From the NCBI GenBank assembly GCA_014380205.1, contig JACMKH010000004.1, forward strand, positions 1 through 17,538: a DNA stretch of 17,538 nt. The letters are read 5' to 3'. The notes beneath the pieces are model-generated. The model had not been told where the DNA came from. It saw only the letters and a list, made by a program, of their open reading frames with translations, and searched no databases. Numbering within the stretch: the stretch's first letter is position 1; the number at the start of each line of letters is the position of its first letter. Below, piece after piece: positions 1 through 6,824 of this stretch. A program made the translations under genes and the position numbers. This stretch comes from Sphingomonadaceae bacterium (lineage in GTDB: Bacteria; Pseudomonadota; Alphaproteobacteria; Sphingomonadales; Sphingomonadaceae).

Positions 1-270
1 GCGCTCGAGCTGACCCGCGTGTTTGGTGACTGCGTCGTCGCGGCCTGGGCGCCGGGGGTCGATCACCTGATCCGCCAGCCCGCCGGCTCGCCCGCCGAGC
101 TCGCCGCGCTCATCGCGCTCCAGCCCACGCTCGGCTCGTGTCTCTATCAGAACCAGACCATCCCCTTCACGCGCGAGACCCTCCGCGCCCCGCTCGCAGA
201 CGCGCTGTATCGGAAGAGCGAAGGAATCACGGCGCCGACGCCCTCGCCCCCGCAGGACGAGGGCAGATGA
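1..270 (+). CDS. Two-cysteine repeat-module protein, 3' end only
   Basis: The frame is open at the left edge, so this is the C-terminal 89 residues of a longer protein; the true start is outside the window. I do not recognise the family. It carries one copy of a module also found twice in the next gene: a FGDCVV start, a variable middle, a second cysteine in GSCLY, then a polar-aromatic IPF strand and an LRxPLADALYR helix. The cysteines (codons 11 and 47) are 36 residues apart, exactly as in both copies of the neighbour. A disulfide in an exported protein is plausible but inferred. The TGA overlaps the next ATG as ATGA at 267-270, which suggests translational coupling. Codon use is GC-rich like the nuo genes. 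Confidence 0.7.
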   Translation, partial: ALELTRVFGDCVVAAWAPGVDHLIRQPAGSPAELAALIALQPTLGSCLYQNQTIPFTRETLRAPLADALYRKSEGITAPTPSPPQDEGR

Positions 271-983
271 GCGCTCGCTCGATCAGCCGCGTGCTCAAGC
301 TCATCGCGGCGTGTGCCCTGTCCACCGGAGGACAGGCCGCCGCGCAGCCGGCGGGGTCGCGCGCTCGCGATCCTGCCGAGGTCAATGAGCGCGAAATGCG
401 CCGAGACCGGGAGGAGGAGGCGCGACGGGTGCTCGCTGTTTATGCGCGTTGCATCGTGGGCCGCTATGGCGAGCAATCGCGACTCGCCGCGTTTCTTGCG
501 GCGCCGCCGGGCTCGCGCCTCGCGGGGAGAATAGGTCAACAGCTTGCGAGCAGCGCGTGCCTGGAAAGCCATGGCCTAAGATTCCACGAAGAGCTTTTTC
601 GGGGGGTGATCTATCAAGCGCTGTATCACCGGGATTTTGCCGCTGCTCCAATTCCCGATTTCGCTGGCGTTCCCGCATCGGATGCCCTGCCCGCAAGCGA
701 TGGAGAATCGCGCGGGCCTGAATCCGCAATTCTGTTGCGGCGCTATGCGAACTGCGTCACGCGCGCCGATCCCAGAGCGGTGCGCGCTTTGGTGATGAGC
801 GGGACGACTGAAGACGACGAAGCGGCAGCATTCGTGGCATTGCGGGATCCGCTGTCGGCATGCCTCGGCGACGGCGAAATTCGTTTCAGCCGAACGATGC
901 TGCGTGGCCTGCTCGCCGAATCGCTTTACCGTTTGACCGAGGACGCCCTATCGGCTCCGGCGACAGCCACCGCCGCGAATTGA
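267..983 (+). CDS. Exported protein with two tandem two-cysteine modules
   Basis: A 238-residue protein of unknown function. The start at 267 is chosen because it overlaps the previous stop (ATGA) and gives a signal peptide: basic SARSISR, then a hydrophobic stretch to about residue 26 ending AAAQ. A charged, Glu/Arg-rich segment (about 35-54) is followed by two copies of one module. Copy A has C62 and C98 (YARC, SACL) and ends in FRGVIYQALY (111-120). Copy B has C163 and C199 (YANC, SACL) and ends in LRGLLAESLY (212-221). Both cysteine pairs are 36 residues apart. A low-complexity Pro/Ala/Ser linker (125-153) joins the copies. The upstream partial gene holds a third copy, so the pair arose by duplication. 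It ends 18 bp before nuoG on the same strand. A role linked to the envelope or to Complex I is only suggested by position. Confidence 0.75.
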   Translation: MSARSISRVLKLIAACALSTGGQAAAQPAGSRARDPAEVNEREMRRDREEEARRVLAVYARCIVGRYGEQSRLAAFLAAPPGSRLAGRIGQQLASSACLESHGLRFHEELFRGVIYQALYHRDFAAAPIPDFAGVPASDALPASDGESRGPESAILLRRYANCVTRADPRAVRALVMSGTTEDDEAAAFVALRDPLSACLGDGEIRFSRTMLRGLLAESLYRLTEDALSAPATATAAN

Positions 984-1001
984 GATCGGAAGAACACGCG
1001 C

Positions 1002-3017
1002 ATGCCCTCCGTGAAAGTCGACGGGATCGAGATCGAGGTTCCCGCGGGCGCGACCGTGCTCCAGGCTTGCGAGCTCGCGGGGCGCGAGATTCCGCGTTTC
1101 TGCTATCACGAGCGGCTGTCGATCGCGGGCAATTGCCGGATGTGCCTCGTCGAGGTCAAGCCCGGGCCGCCCAAGCCGCAGGCGAGCTGCGCGCTCCCCG
1201 CCGCCGACGGGCAGGAGATTTTCACGACCACCGAGATGGTCAAGCGCGCGCGCGAGGGCGTGATGGAGTTCCTGCTGATCAACCACCCGCTCGATTGCCC
1301 GATCTGCGATCAGGGCGGCGAATGCGACCTCCAGGACCAGTCGATCGCCTTCGGCAAGGGCCACACGCGCTACGAGCTCAACAAGCGCGCGGTCGCCGAG
1401 AAATACATGGGCCCGATCGTCAAGACGGTGATGACGCGCTGCATCCATTGCACGCGCTGCATCCGCTTCGCGCAGGAGGTCGCCGGGGTCGAGGAGATCG
1501 GCGCGATCGGGCGCGGCGAGGGAATGGAGATCACTTCCTATCTCGAGAAGGCGGTGTCGAGCGAGCTTTCGGGCAATGTCGTCGATCTGTGCCCGGTCGG
1601 CGCGCTGACTTCGAAGCCCTATGCGTTCGAGGCGCGGCCGTGGGAGTTGAGGAAGACCCCCTCGATCGACGTGATGGACGCGGTCGGGACCAACATCCGC
1701 CTCGACAGCCGCGGTCGCCAGGTGCTCCGCGCGCTCCCCCGGATCAACGAGGATGTCAACGAGGAATGGGCCTCGGACAGGACGCGCCACGCGGTCGACG
1801 GGCTGGTGGTCAACCGGCTCGACCGGCCCTGGGTGCGCCGCGAGGGGCGGCTCGTTCCCGCGCGTTGGGACGAGGCGTTCGCGGCGGTAGAGGCGGCGGC
1901 GCGCGAGGCGGGATCGAGCGTGGCGGCGATCCACGGGGAACTGGTCGAGGTCGAGGCGCTGTATGCCGCGCAGAAGCTGCTCGAATTGCTCGGCTCGACG
2001 ATGCTCGAAGGCCGTCAGACGGGCCTCGCCTATGACGCGACGAGCCTCGCGGCGGTCAACTTCAACACGGGCATAGCGGGGATAGAGCACGCCGACGCGA
2101 TCCTGCTCGTTGGGACCAACCCTCGCTGGGAGGCGCCGCTGGTCAACACGCGGTTGCGCAAGGCGGTCAAGCGCGGCGCGAAGGTCTTCGCAATCGGGCC
2201 CGAGGTCGATCTGACATACAAGGTCGAATGGCTGGGCAACGATGCGTCGCTCCTGGCGAAGCTCCCCAAGGCGGTAACCGAGGCCTTCGGCGCGGCCGAG
2301 CGGCCCGCGATCATCGTCGGCGGCGGCGCGCTCAAGCCCGATGGCGTCCAGGCCGCGAGCCTTGCGCTGGTCGAGAGCCTCGGGCTCATCCGCGAAGGCT
2401 GGAACGGCTACAATGTCCTCCACTTCTCGGCGTCGCGGATGGGCGGGCTGATACTCGGCTGGGCGCGGCCCGGCGGGATCGCGGATGTGATCGCCGCCAA
2501 GCCGAAGCTGGTCTTGCTGCTCGGCGCCGACGAGATCGACTTCACCGCGTTCGAGGGCGCATTCAAGGTCTACATCGGCCATCATGGCGAGGCGGGCGCG
2601 GCGCATGCCGATATCATCCTCCCCGGCGCGGCCTATACCGAGAAGAGTGGAACCTGGGTCAATCTCGAGGGCCGCGTCCAGCGCGGCGAGCGCGCGGTCT
2701 TCCCGCCCGGCGACGCGCGCGAGGACTGGACGATTCTCCGCGCGCTCTCGGGCGCGCTCGGCAAGCCGCTGCCCTTCGACGATCTGGGCCAGCTCCGCGC
2801 CGCGATGGGCCGCGATTTCCCCCAGCTGGCGGAGGAGGGCAGGGCGTCCTTCCCCTGGTCCCCGCCGAGCCTTCCCGCCGGCAAGCCCAAGGGCGAGATC
2901 GCCTATCCAATTCGTGACTTCTACCTCACCAACGCGATCTGCCGCGCGAGCGAGACGATGCGCAGATGCTCGGCCGAGATCCTCCACGGCGTCGAATATG
3001 CGGAGGCGGCGGAATGA
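1002..3017 (+). CDS. nuoG: NADH-quinone oxidoreductase subunit G (Complex I, 75 kDa homologue)
   Basis: A 671-residue iron-sulfur subunit of the peripheral arm of Complex I, passing electrons from the NuoEF flavin module toward quinone. The ferredoxin-like N-terminus has the 2Fe-2S ligands C34, C45, C48 and C63. The next cluster has H95, C99, C102 and C108 (NHPLDCPICDQGGEC). A 4Fe-4S set follows at C147, C150, C153 and C197 (CIHCTRC, DLCPVGAL). The rest is the molybdopterin-oxidoreductase-like fold without an evident cofactor site. The extra CxxCxxxC cluster of Escherichia coli NuoG is not seen, as expected for the short alphaproteobacterial form. A GGAAG Shine-Dalgarno at 988-992 sits 9 nt before the ATG. 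Upstream lie the two-cysteine genes rather than nuoF. Downstream is a 292-bp repeat-filled spacer, then nuoH. Confidence 0.97.
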   Translation: MPSVKVDGIEIEVPAGATVLQACELAGREIPRFCYHERLSIAGNCRMCLVEVKPGPPKPQASCALPAADGQEIFTTTEMVKRAREGVMEFLLINHPLDCPICDQGGECDLQDQSIAFGKGHTRYELNKRAVAEKYMGPIVKTVMTRCIHCTRCIRFAQEVAGVEEIGAIGRGEGMEITSYLEKAVSSELSGNVVDLCPVGALTSKPYAFEARPWELRKTPSIDVMDAVGTNIRLDSRGRQVLRALPRINEDVNEEWASDRTRHAVDGLVVNRLDRPWVRREGRLVPARWDEAFAAVEAAAREAGSSVAAIHGELVEVEALYAAQKLLELLGSTMLEGRQTGLAYDATSLAAVNFNTGIAGIEHADAILLVGTNPRWEAPLVNTRLRKAVKRGAKVFAIGPEVDLTYKVEWLGNDASLLAKLPKAVTEAFGAAERPAIIVGGGALKPDGVQAASLALVESLGLIREGWNGYNVLHFSASRMGGLILGWARPGGIADVIAAKPKLVLLLGADEIDFTAFEGAFKVYIGHHGEAGAAHADIILPGAAYTEKSGTWVNLEGRVQRGERAVFPPGDAREDWTILRALSGALGKPLPFDDLGQLRAAMGRDFPQLAEEGRASFPWSPPSLPAGKPKGEIAYPIRDFYLTNAICRASETMRRCSAEILHGVEYAEAAE

Positions 3018-3027
3018 GCGGCATTGA

Positions 3028-3306
3028 AATCCTCCCCGGAACGGGGAGAGCACAGGGTTTGACTGCCCCCGGCAGTCCAAGATCGTGCCGGGGGCACGAT
3101 CGACCCTATGCTCAGCCCGCAGGGCTGACGGAGGGGGCCCACGTCTCGCGTTGCGCTGCATTGGCCAGGAATCGCCCAGCCGAGAGCCCCCTCCACCACG
3201 CCGGACTTCGTCCGTCGAGAGTCGGGTTGGACTGCCCCCGGCAGTCCAAGCTCGTGCCGGGGGCACGAGCGACCCAACTCTCCCCCTCCCCGTTCCGGGG
3301 AGGACC
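3028..3306. repeat. Family A palindromic mosaic element in the nuoG-nuoH spacer
   Basis: Almost the whole spacer is one element bounded by inverted arms: ATCCTCCCCGGAACGGGGAG on the left and CTCCCCGTTCCGGGGAGGA on the right. Inside are two direct copies of a double hairpin. Copy 1 has GACTGCC/GGCAGTC (3061-3077) and GATCGTGCC/GGCACGATC (3081-3101). Copy 2 has TTGGACTGCC/GGCAGTCCAA (3227-3249) and GCTCGTGCC/GGCACGAGC (3250-3270). A CAGCCC/GGGCTG hairpin and a GGAC-TTC-GTCC hairpin lie between them. No T-run follows any stem, so these are not typical rho-independent terminators. The right arm ends 6 nt before the nuoH start and supplies its GGGGAGG. Confidence 0.85.
3297..3303 (+). promoter_or_regulatory. 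nuoH ribosome binding site within a repeat arm
   Basis: GGGGAGG lies 6 nt before the ATG at 3310 and is part of the right inverted arm of the spacer element. It decides the start of nuoH at 3310. It can pair with the CCTCCCC of the left arm or with the CTCCCC just upstream of it, so the site could be hidden in mRNA structure. Confidence 0.7.
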
Positions 3307-3309
3307 TCA

Positions 3310-4359
3310 ATGACCGCCTGGTTCCAGAGCACCTGGCTCGGCTACGGCTTCGGCTGGTTCGTCTCGACGCTCATCCTCATCCTCATCATTGCGCTCCCGC
3401 TGATGCTCGCGGTCGCGATGATCATCTATGCGGACCGCAAGATCTGGGCCGCGATCGCGCTCAGGCGCGGGCCCAATGTAGTTGGGCCCTGGGGCTTGCT
3501 CCAGAGCTTCGCCGACGGGCTCAAGGTCTTCCTCCAGGAAACCATCATCCCGACCTCGGCCAATCGCGGCCTCTTCCTGATCGCGCCGATCGTGACCTTC
3601 ACGGTCGCGCTGATCGCCTGGGCGGTGATCCCGTTCGGCGAGGAGATGGTGCTCGCCAACATCAATGTCGGGCTGCTCTACATCCTCGCCGCCTCCTCGC
3701 TCGGCGTCTACGGCATCATCATCGCGGGCTGGGCGTCCAATTCGAAATACCCGTTCTTCAGCGCGTTGCGCGCCGCCGCTCAGATGGTTTCGTACGAGGT
3801 CGCGATCGGCTTCGTGCTGCTCTCGGTGGTGATGTTCGCGGGCTCGTTCAACCTTCAGGCGATCATCGAGGGTCAGCGCGGGCTCGTCCTCGGTGTGCTC
3901 AACGGCTACGGCTTCTCGCCGCTGCTCTTCCCGATGGCGGTGGTCTTCCTGATCTCGGCGATGGCCGAGACCGCGCGCACGCCGTTCGACCTCACCGAGG
4001 CCGAGTCCGAGCTCGTCGCGGGCTATCAGACCGAATATTCTTCGATGGCCTTCGCGCTGTTCTGGCTCGGCGAATACGCCAACGTCATCCTGATGTGCGC
4101 GCTCAACGCGCTGCTGTTCTGGGGCGGCTGGCTCCCCCCGATCGACTGGGCGCCGCTCTACGCGGTGCCGGGGATCATCTGGTTCCTGATCAAGATCTGG
4201 TGCTTCTTCTTCATCTTCTCCTGGGTCAAGGCGACCGTCCCGCGCTACCGCTACGACCAGCTCATGCGGCTGGGGTGGAAGATATTCCTGCCGCTGTCGC
4301 TGATCTGGGTGTTCCTGGTGAGCGGGTATCTGATGCTGACTCGTTATGGTGCTCTGTGA
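3310..4359 (+). CDS. nuoH: NADH-quinone oxidoreductase subunit H (membrane, quinone site)
   Basis: A 349-residue integral membrane subunit that joins the peripheral and membrane arms of Complex I and lines the quinone channel. The family signatures are clear: [20 protein letters not shown] in the first cytoplasmic loop, the acidic [16 protein letters not shown] loop, and a C-terminal [14 protein letters not shown] segment. About eight hydrophobic helices are visible, the first at about residues 15-40. Length matches the family. An upstream in-frame extension to 3085 was rejected because it would translate the repeat element; the start at 3310 has a good Shine-Dalgarno. The TGA shares its last A with the ATG of the next small ORF (TGATG at 4357-4361). 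It is unusual that nuoI does not follow directly. Confidence 0.97.
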   Translation: MTAWFQSTWLGYGFGWFVSTLILILIIALPLMLAVAMIIYADRKIWAAIALRRGPNVVGPWGLLQSFADGLKVFLQETIIPTSANRGLFLIAPIVTFTVALIAWAVIPFGEEMVLANINVGLLYILAASSLGVYGIIIAGWASNSKYPFFSALRAAAQMVSYEVAIGFVLLSVVMFAGSFNLQAIIEGQRGLVLGVLNGYGFSPLLFPMAVVFLISAMAETARTPFDLTEAESELVAGYQTEYSSMAFALFWLGEYANVILMCALNALLFWGGWLPPIDWAPLYAVPGIIWFLIKIWCFFFIFSWVKATVPRYRYDQLMRLGWKIFLPLSLIWVFLVSGYLMLTRYGAL

Positions 4360-4835
4360 TGGTCAGCCTGCTGCTTCCCTTGGGCCTGACTGCGGCAGCC
4401 GTATTACAGCACGTGACGCCCGCAAATCCGCATGGCAACTTGGACCAAGGCTCTGTCCTCGCACTCGTTTGCTCGTTGCGCACTCATCAAGATACAAGGG
4501 TGACTTTGCGCTTCGCCAATTTGAATCCAACTCCGCATTCATGGCAGAATAGTGATAATAGAGATAGAGGAAATGTGATAGTCCTCACCGATAATCATGA
4601 ATATCTAGACGGCGGGGCCGAACTAAGAAATATCGAATACGATCGTAGCGTAATACGACGAGCCATGATCAAAATAGTCCGCCGAACGACTATTGCATTT
4701 CATGTAATTCAATTAGAAATGGTGGCGCGAGATGACGATGGTGAGTTTGACTTAGAGCTTATAGAGCTTGGCCTTCATGGCGAGCGCAACTTGCAGGGTA
4801 GCGGCAGTTGCAGATCTGAGGATCCCCAGGCATGA
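4359..4835 (+). CDS. Orphan small protein inserted between nuoH and nuoI
   Basis: A 158-residue protein I do not recognise. The start is set by the TGATG junction with nuoH. The N-terminus ([16 protein letters not shown]) could be a short signal peptide, cleavage unclear. The rest is polar and looks beta-rich, with an Asn/Asp/His-rich middle (about 50-75) and an acidic [20 protein letters not shown] segment (about 124-143). A single cysteine near residue 36 and one near the end could pair. The last codons overlap the nuoI start as ATGA (4832-4835), so it is coupled on both sides. By direct count, 4561-4740 has 78 G+C in 180 bases (43%), far below the neighbours. That points to recent acquisition or relaxed selection. 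It is not a known Complex I subunit. That it is translated is inferred from the two exact overlaps. Confidence 0.6.
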   Translation: MVSLLLPLGLTAAAVLQHVTPANPHGNLDQGSVLALVCSLRTHQDTRVTLRFANLNPTPHSWQNSDNRDRGNVIVLTDNHEYLDGGAELRNIEYDRSVIRRAMIKIVRRTTIAFHVIQLEMVARDDDGEFDLELIELGLHGERNLQGSGSCRSEDPQA

Positions 4836-5317
4836 CCCTCGCGCACCTCATAAAATCCTTCACCCTCTGGGAGTTCGTCAAGGCGCACCTCCTCACGCTA
4901 CGCTATTTCTTCAAGCGCAAGGCGACGATCAACTATCCCTTCGAAAAAAACCCGCTCTCGCCGCGCTTTCGCGGCGAGCATGCGCTGCGCCGCTATCCCA
5001 ACGGCGAGGAGCGGTGCATCGCGTGCAAGCTGTGCGAGGCCATATGCCCCGCGCTCGCGATCACAATCGAGGCCGAGCCGCGCGAGGACGGCAGCCGCCG
5101 CACCACGCGCTACGACATCGACATGACCAAATGCATCTATTGCGGCCTTTGCCAGGAGGCGTGCCCGGTCGACGCGATCGTCGAGGGGCCTAATTTCGAA
5201 TTCGCAACCGAGACGCGCGAGGAGCTGATCTACGACAAGGCCAAGCTGCTCGCCAACGGTGACCGCTGGGAACGCGCGCTCGCGGCGAATCTTGCCGCCG
5301 ATGCGCCGTATCGGTAG
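4832..5317 (+). CDS. nuoI: NADH-quinone oxidoreductase subunit I (8Fe ferredoxin)
   Basis: A 161-residue subunit of the connecting region of Complex I, holding the two 4Fe-4S clusters (N6a and N6b) that lead electrons to the last cluster before quinone. Two full ferredoxin motifs are visible: C62, C65, C68, C72 ([12 protein letters not shown]) and C101, C104, C107, C111 ([12 protein letters not shown]). The N-terminus has the amphipathic membrane-contact segment seen in the family (LKYFF-like [14 protein letters not shown], about 23-36). Length is normal. The start at 4832 overlaps the stop of the orphan ORF, with only a weak CAGG upstream, so its translation may depend on ribosomes finishing that ORF. 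A 248-bp repeat-filled spacer follows. Confidence 0.97.
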   Translation: MTLAHLIKSFTLWEFVKAHLLTLRYFFKRKATINYPFEKNPLSPRFRGEHALRRYPNGEERCIACKLCEAICPALAITIEAEPREDGSRRTTRYDIDMTKCIYCGLCQEACPVDAIVEGPNFEFATETREELIYDKAKLLANGDRWERALAANLAADAPYR

Positions 5318-5344
5318 GCGGCGGCGATGAGGGACTTGGCGATT

Positions 5345-5560
5345 GAGATCCTCCCCGCGCCGCAGGCGAGGGGAGGGGGACCAAGCGAAGCTTGGTGGAT
5401 GGGCCGCCGCGTCAGCGGCGGTCTGCGACCGCCGACCCCTCCACCACTCGCCTTCGGCGAGCGTTCGAGCGAGATCGTGTTCCCCGGATACGATCTTGGC
5501 CTGCCGGGGGCAGGCCAAAGCTCGAACGCCCCCTCCCCGAGAGAAGCTCGGGGAGGATTT
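5345..5560. repeat. Family A palindromic mosaic element in the nuoI-nuoJ spacer
   Basis: The left arm starts ATCCTCCCCGCGCC and continues to GGGGAGGGGGACC; the right arm is CCCCCTCCCCGAG-AGAAG-CTCGGGGAGG. Inside is a string of short hairpins: CCAAGC-GAA-GCTTGG (5381-5395), CCGCCGC-GTCA-GCGGCGG, GGCGGTC-TGC-GACCGCC, CTCGCC-TTC-GGCGAG, GATCGT/ACGATC (5473-5495) and TTGGCCTGCC/GGCAGGCCAA (5496-5518). The last two, read on the minus strand, match the double hairpin of the nuoG-nuoH element with paired base changes. No T-tracts suggest termination. Confidence 0.85.
5550..5556 (+). promoter_or_regulatory. nuoJ ribosome binding site within a repeat arm
   Basis: GGGGAGG, 9 nt before the ATG at 5566, is the 3' strand of the CTCCCCGAG/CTCGGGGAG terminal hairpin of the spacer element. 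It fixes the nuoJ start at 5566 against in-frame upstream alternatives that would read through the repeat. Confidence 0.7.
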
Positions 5561-5565
5561 CCAGC

Positions 5566-6177
5566 ATGATCCAGACCCTCGCCTTCTACCTCTTCGCCAG
5601 CCTCGTCATCGCCTCGGGCGCGATGACGATCCTTTCGCGCAACCCCGTCCATTCCGTCCTCTGGCTGATCCTCGCCTTCTTCAACGCCGCCGGCCTCATG
5701 CTGCTCGTCGGAGCCGAGTTCATCGCGCTGCTGCTCGTCATTGTCTATGTCGGCGCGGTCGCGGTGCTCTTCCTGTTCGTCGTGATGATGCTCGACATCG
5801 ATTTCGCGGCGCTGCGCGCGGGCTTCACGCGCTATCTGCCGTTCGGGCTGCTCGTCGCGCTCGTCCTGCTCGCCGAGATGATCCTCGCGGTCGGCGTGTG
5901 GAATCTGGGCGGGATCGAGGCCGACGCGCGCATGGCGAGCATCGACCCCAATATCCCCAACATCGAATCGGTCGGCCGCGCGCTCTACGGCCGCTATCTG
6001 CTGCTGTTCGAGGGCGCGGGGCTGATCCTGCTCGTCGCGATGATCGGCGCGATCGTCCTCACCCACCGCGAGCGTAAGGGCTCCAAGGCGCAGAACGTCG
6101 ACCGCCAGAACCGGCGGCGACCGCAGGATGCGACGCGTAACATGCGGCCCGAGGTAGGGCAGGGGGTGGAGCTGTGA
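5566..6177 (+). CDS. nuoJ: NADH-quinone oxidoreductase subunit J (membrane)
   Basis: A 203-residue membrane subunit of the proton-pumping arm, packed near the quinone end with NuoH and NuoK. Five hydrophobic segments are visible, the first at about residues 5-22. The family core [18 protein letters not shown] (26-43) and [27 protein letters not shown] are present, including the break in the third helix (VYVGAVAVL) where a pi-bulge is known in the family. The C-terminus is a basic, soluble tail ([18 protein letters not shown]) ending GQGVEL, as often in alphaproteobacteria. The start at 5566 follows the repeat-borne Shine-Dalgarno; extending it upstream to 5392 would translate the repeat. Next is a 166-bp repeat spacer, then nuoK. 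Confidence 0.96.
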   Translation: MIQTLAFYLFASLVIASGAMTILSRNPVHSVLWLILAFFNAAGLMLLVGAEFIALLLVIVYVGAVAVLFLFVVMMLDIDFAALRAGFTRYLPFGLLVALVLLAEMILAVGVWNLGGIEADARMASIDPNIPNIESVGRALYGRYLLLFEGAGLILLVAMIGAIVLTHRERKGSKAQNVDRQNRRRPQDATRNMRPEVGQGVEL

Positions 6178-6186
6178 GGGGCAACA

Positions 6187-6339
6187 AAATCCTATCCGCG
6201 CCGAAGGCGGGGGGAGGGGGACCGCTCGCCGCAGGCGAGTGGTGGAGGGGTCGGCGGTCGGAGACCGCCGGCTTCGCCGGCGACCCCTTCACCATGCTTC
6301 GCATGGTCCCCCTCCCCACGCTTCGCGTAGGGAGGATTT
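6187..6339. repeat. Family A palindromic mosaic element in the nuoJ-nuoK spacer
   Basis: It starts AAATCCTATCCGCGCC and ends TAGGGAGGATTTT, a decayed version of the ATCCTCCCC/GGGGAGGAT arms. The core is a row of short stems with three-base loops: CTCGCC-GCA-GGCGAG, GGCGGTC-GGA-GACCGCC, GCCGGC-TTC-GCCGGC and ACCATGC-TTC-GCATGGT. It shares GGGGAGGGGGACC and the GGCGGTC/GACCGCC stem with the nuoI-nuoJ element, where the loop is TGC instead of GGA. No terminator-like T-run follows any stem. Confidence 0.8.
6330..6335 (+). promoter_or_regulatory. nuoK ribosome binding site within a repeat arm
   Basis: GGGAGG, 8 nt before the ATG at 6344, is the end of the right arm of the spacer element. It fixes the nuoK start at 6344. 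Confidence 0.65.
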
Positions 6340-6343
6340 TCGC

Positions 6344-6649
6344 ATGATCTCCCTCGGCCACTACCTCGTCGTCGCCGCGATCCTGTTCGTGATGGGCGTG
6401 CTCGGCATTTTCCTCAACCGCAAGAACGTCATCATCATCCTGATGGCGATCGAGCTCATCCTGCTCGCGGTGAACATCAACCTCGTCGCGTTCAGCGCGT
6501 ATCTGGGCGACATCGTCGGCCAGGTGTTCGCGATGTTCGTGCTGACGGTGGCTGCGGGCGAGGCGGCGATCGGCCTCGCGATCCTCGTGATCTATTTCCG
6601 CGCGCGCGGGACGATCGCGGTGGACGATGTAAACAGGATGAAGGGGTGA
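6344..6649 (+). CDS. nuoK: NADH-quinone oxidoreductase subunit K (membrane)
   Basis: A 101-residue, three-helix membrane subunit (MrpC-like) of the proton-pumping arm. The two buried glutamates needed for proton transfer in the family are present: E37 ([17 protein letters not shown]) and E73 ([14 protein letters not shown]). The cytoplasmic turn GIFLNRKN (21-28) and the C-terminal DDVNRMKG are typical. Length equals the family norm. The start at 6344 has the repeat-borne GGGAGG and gives the usual [10 protein letters not shown] opening; the longer in-frame reading from 6239 would translate the repeat. A 175-bp spacer with a second repeat type separates it from nuoL. Confidence 0.97.
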   Translation: MISLGHYLVVAAILFVMGVLGIFLNRKNVIIILMAIELILLAVNINLVAFSAYLGDIVGQVFAMFVLTVAAGEAAIGLAILVIYFRARGTIAVDDVNRMKG

Positions 6650-6668
6650 TGGGGGTGGCCGCAGCGCT

Positions 6669-6820
6669 TTCCCCCTCCCTTTCAAGGGAGGGGCTAGGGG
6701 TGGGTGCGCGCGTCTGCGCGCCAAAAGACTCCTGTCTGTCCCGGGCCGCAAAGAGCTTCGGGGGCATCGACCCCCCTCACCTCTCTCCCACCCCTAACCC
6801 CTCCCGCAAGCGGGAGGGGA
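6669..6820. repeat. Family B inverted repeat in the nuoK-nuoL spacer
   Basis: The two ends are inverted copies of one hairpin-plus-tail module. The left end is CCCTCCCTT-TC-AAGGGAGGG followed by GCTAGGGGTGGG. The right end is CCCACCCCTAA followed by CCCCTCCCGC-AA-GCGGGAGGGG. The hairpin tips differ between the ends (CTTTCAAG against CGCAAGCG) but keep pairing. The centre holds a GCGCGC-GTCT-GCGCGC hairpin and unremarkable sequence. The right arm gives the Shine-Dalgarno of nuoL. It differs from family A, which has ATCCTCCCC arms. Confidence 0.8.
6812..6819 (+). promoter_or_regulatory. nuoL ribosome binding site within a repeat arm
   Basis: GGGAGGGG, with its core GGAGG 7 nt before the GTG at 6825, is the 3' strand of the CCCCTCCCGC/GCGGGAGGGG hairpin. 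It supports GTG at 6825 as the nuoL start. Confidence 0.65.
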
Positions 6821-6824
6821 ACCC

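Noticed and set aside
3054-3274. CRISPR-like direct repeats
   Set aside because: Only two copies, each made of hairpins, with the same modules reversed in another spacer and no regular spacers or cas genes.
3028-3306. Hairpins after nuoG as a transcription terminator
   Set aside because: Strong stems but no T-run; nuoH to nuoN must be transcribed onward; the same stems recur in other spacers as repeats.
948-3332. A 794-codon open frame on the minus strand opposite nuoG
   Set aside because: It is the shadow of a GC-rich gene: the protein is Arg/Asp/Ala-rich without domains, and nuoG on the other strand has all its cluster ligands.
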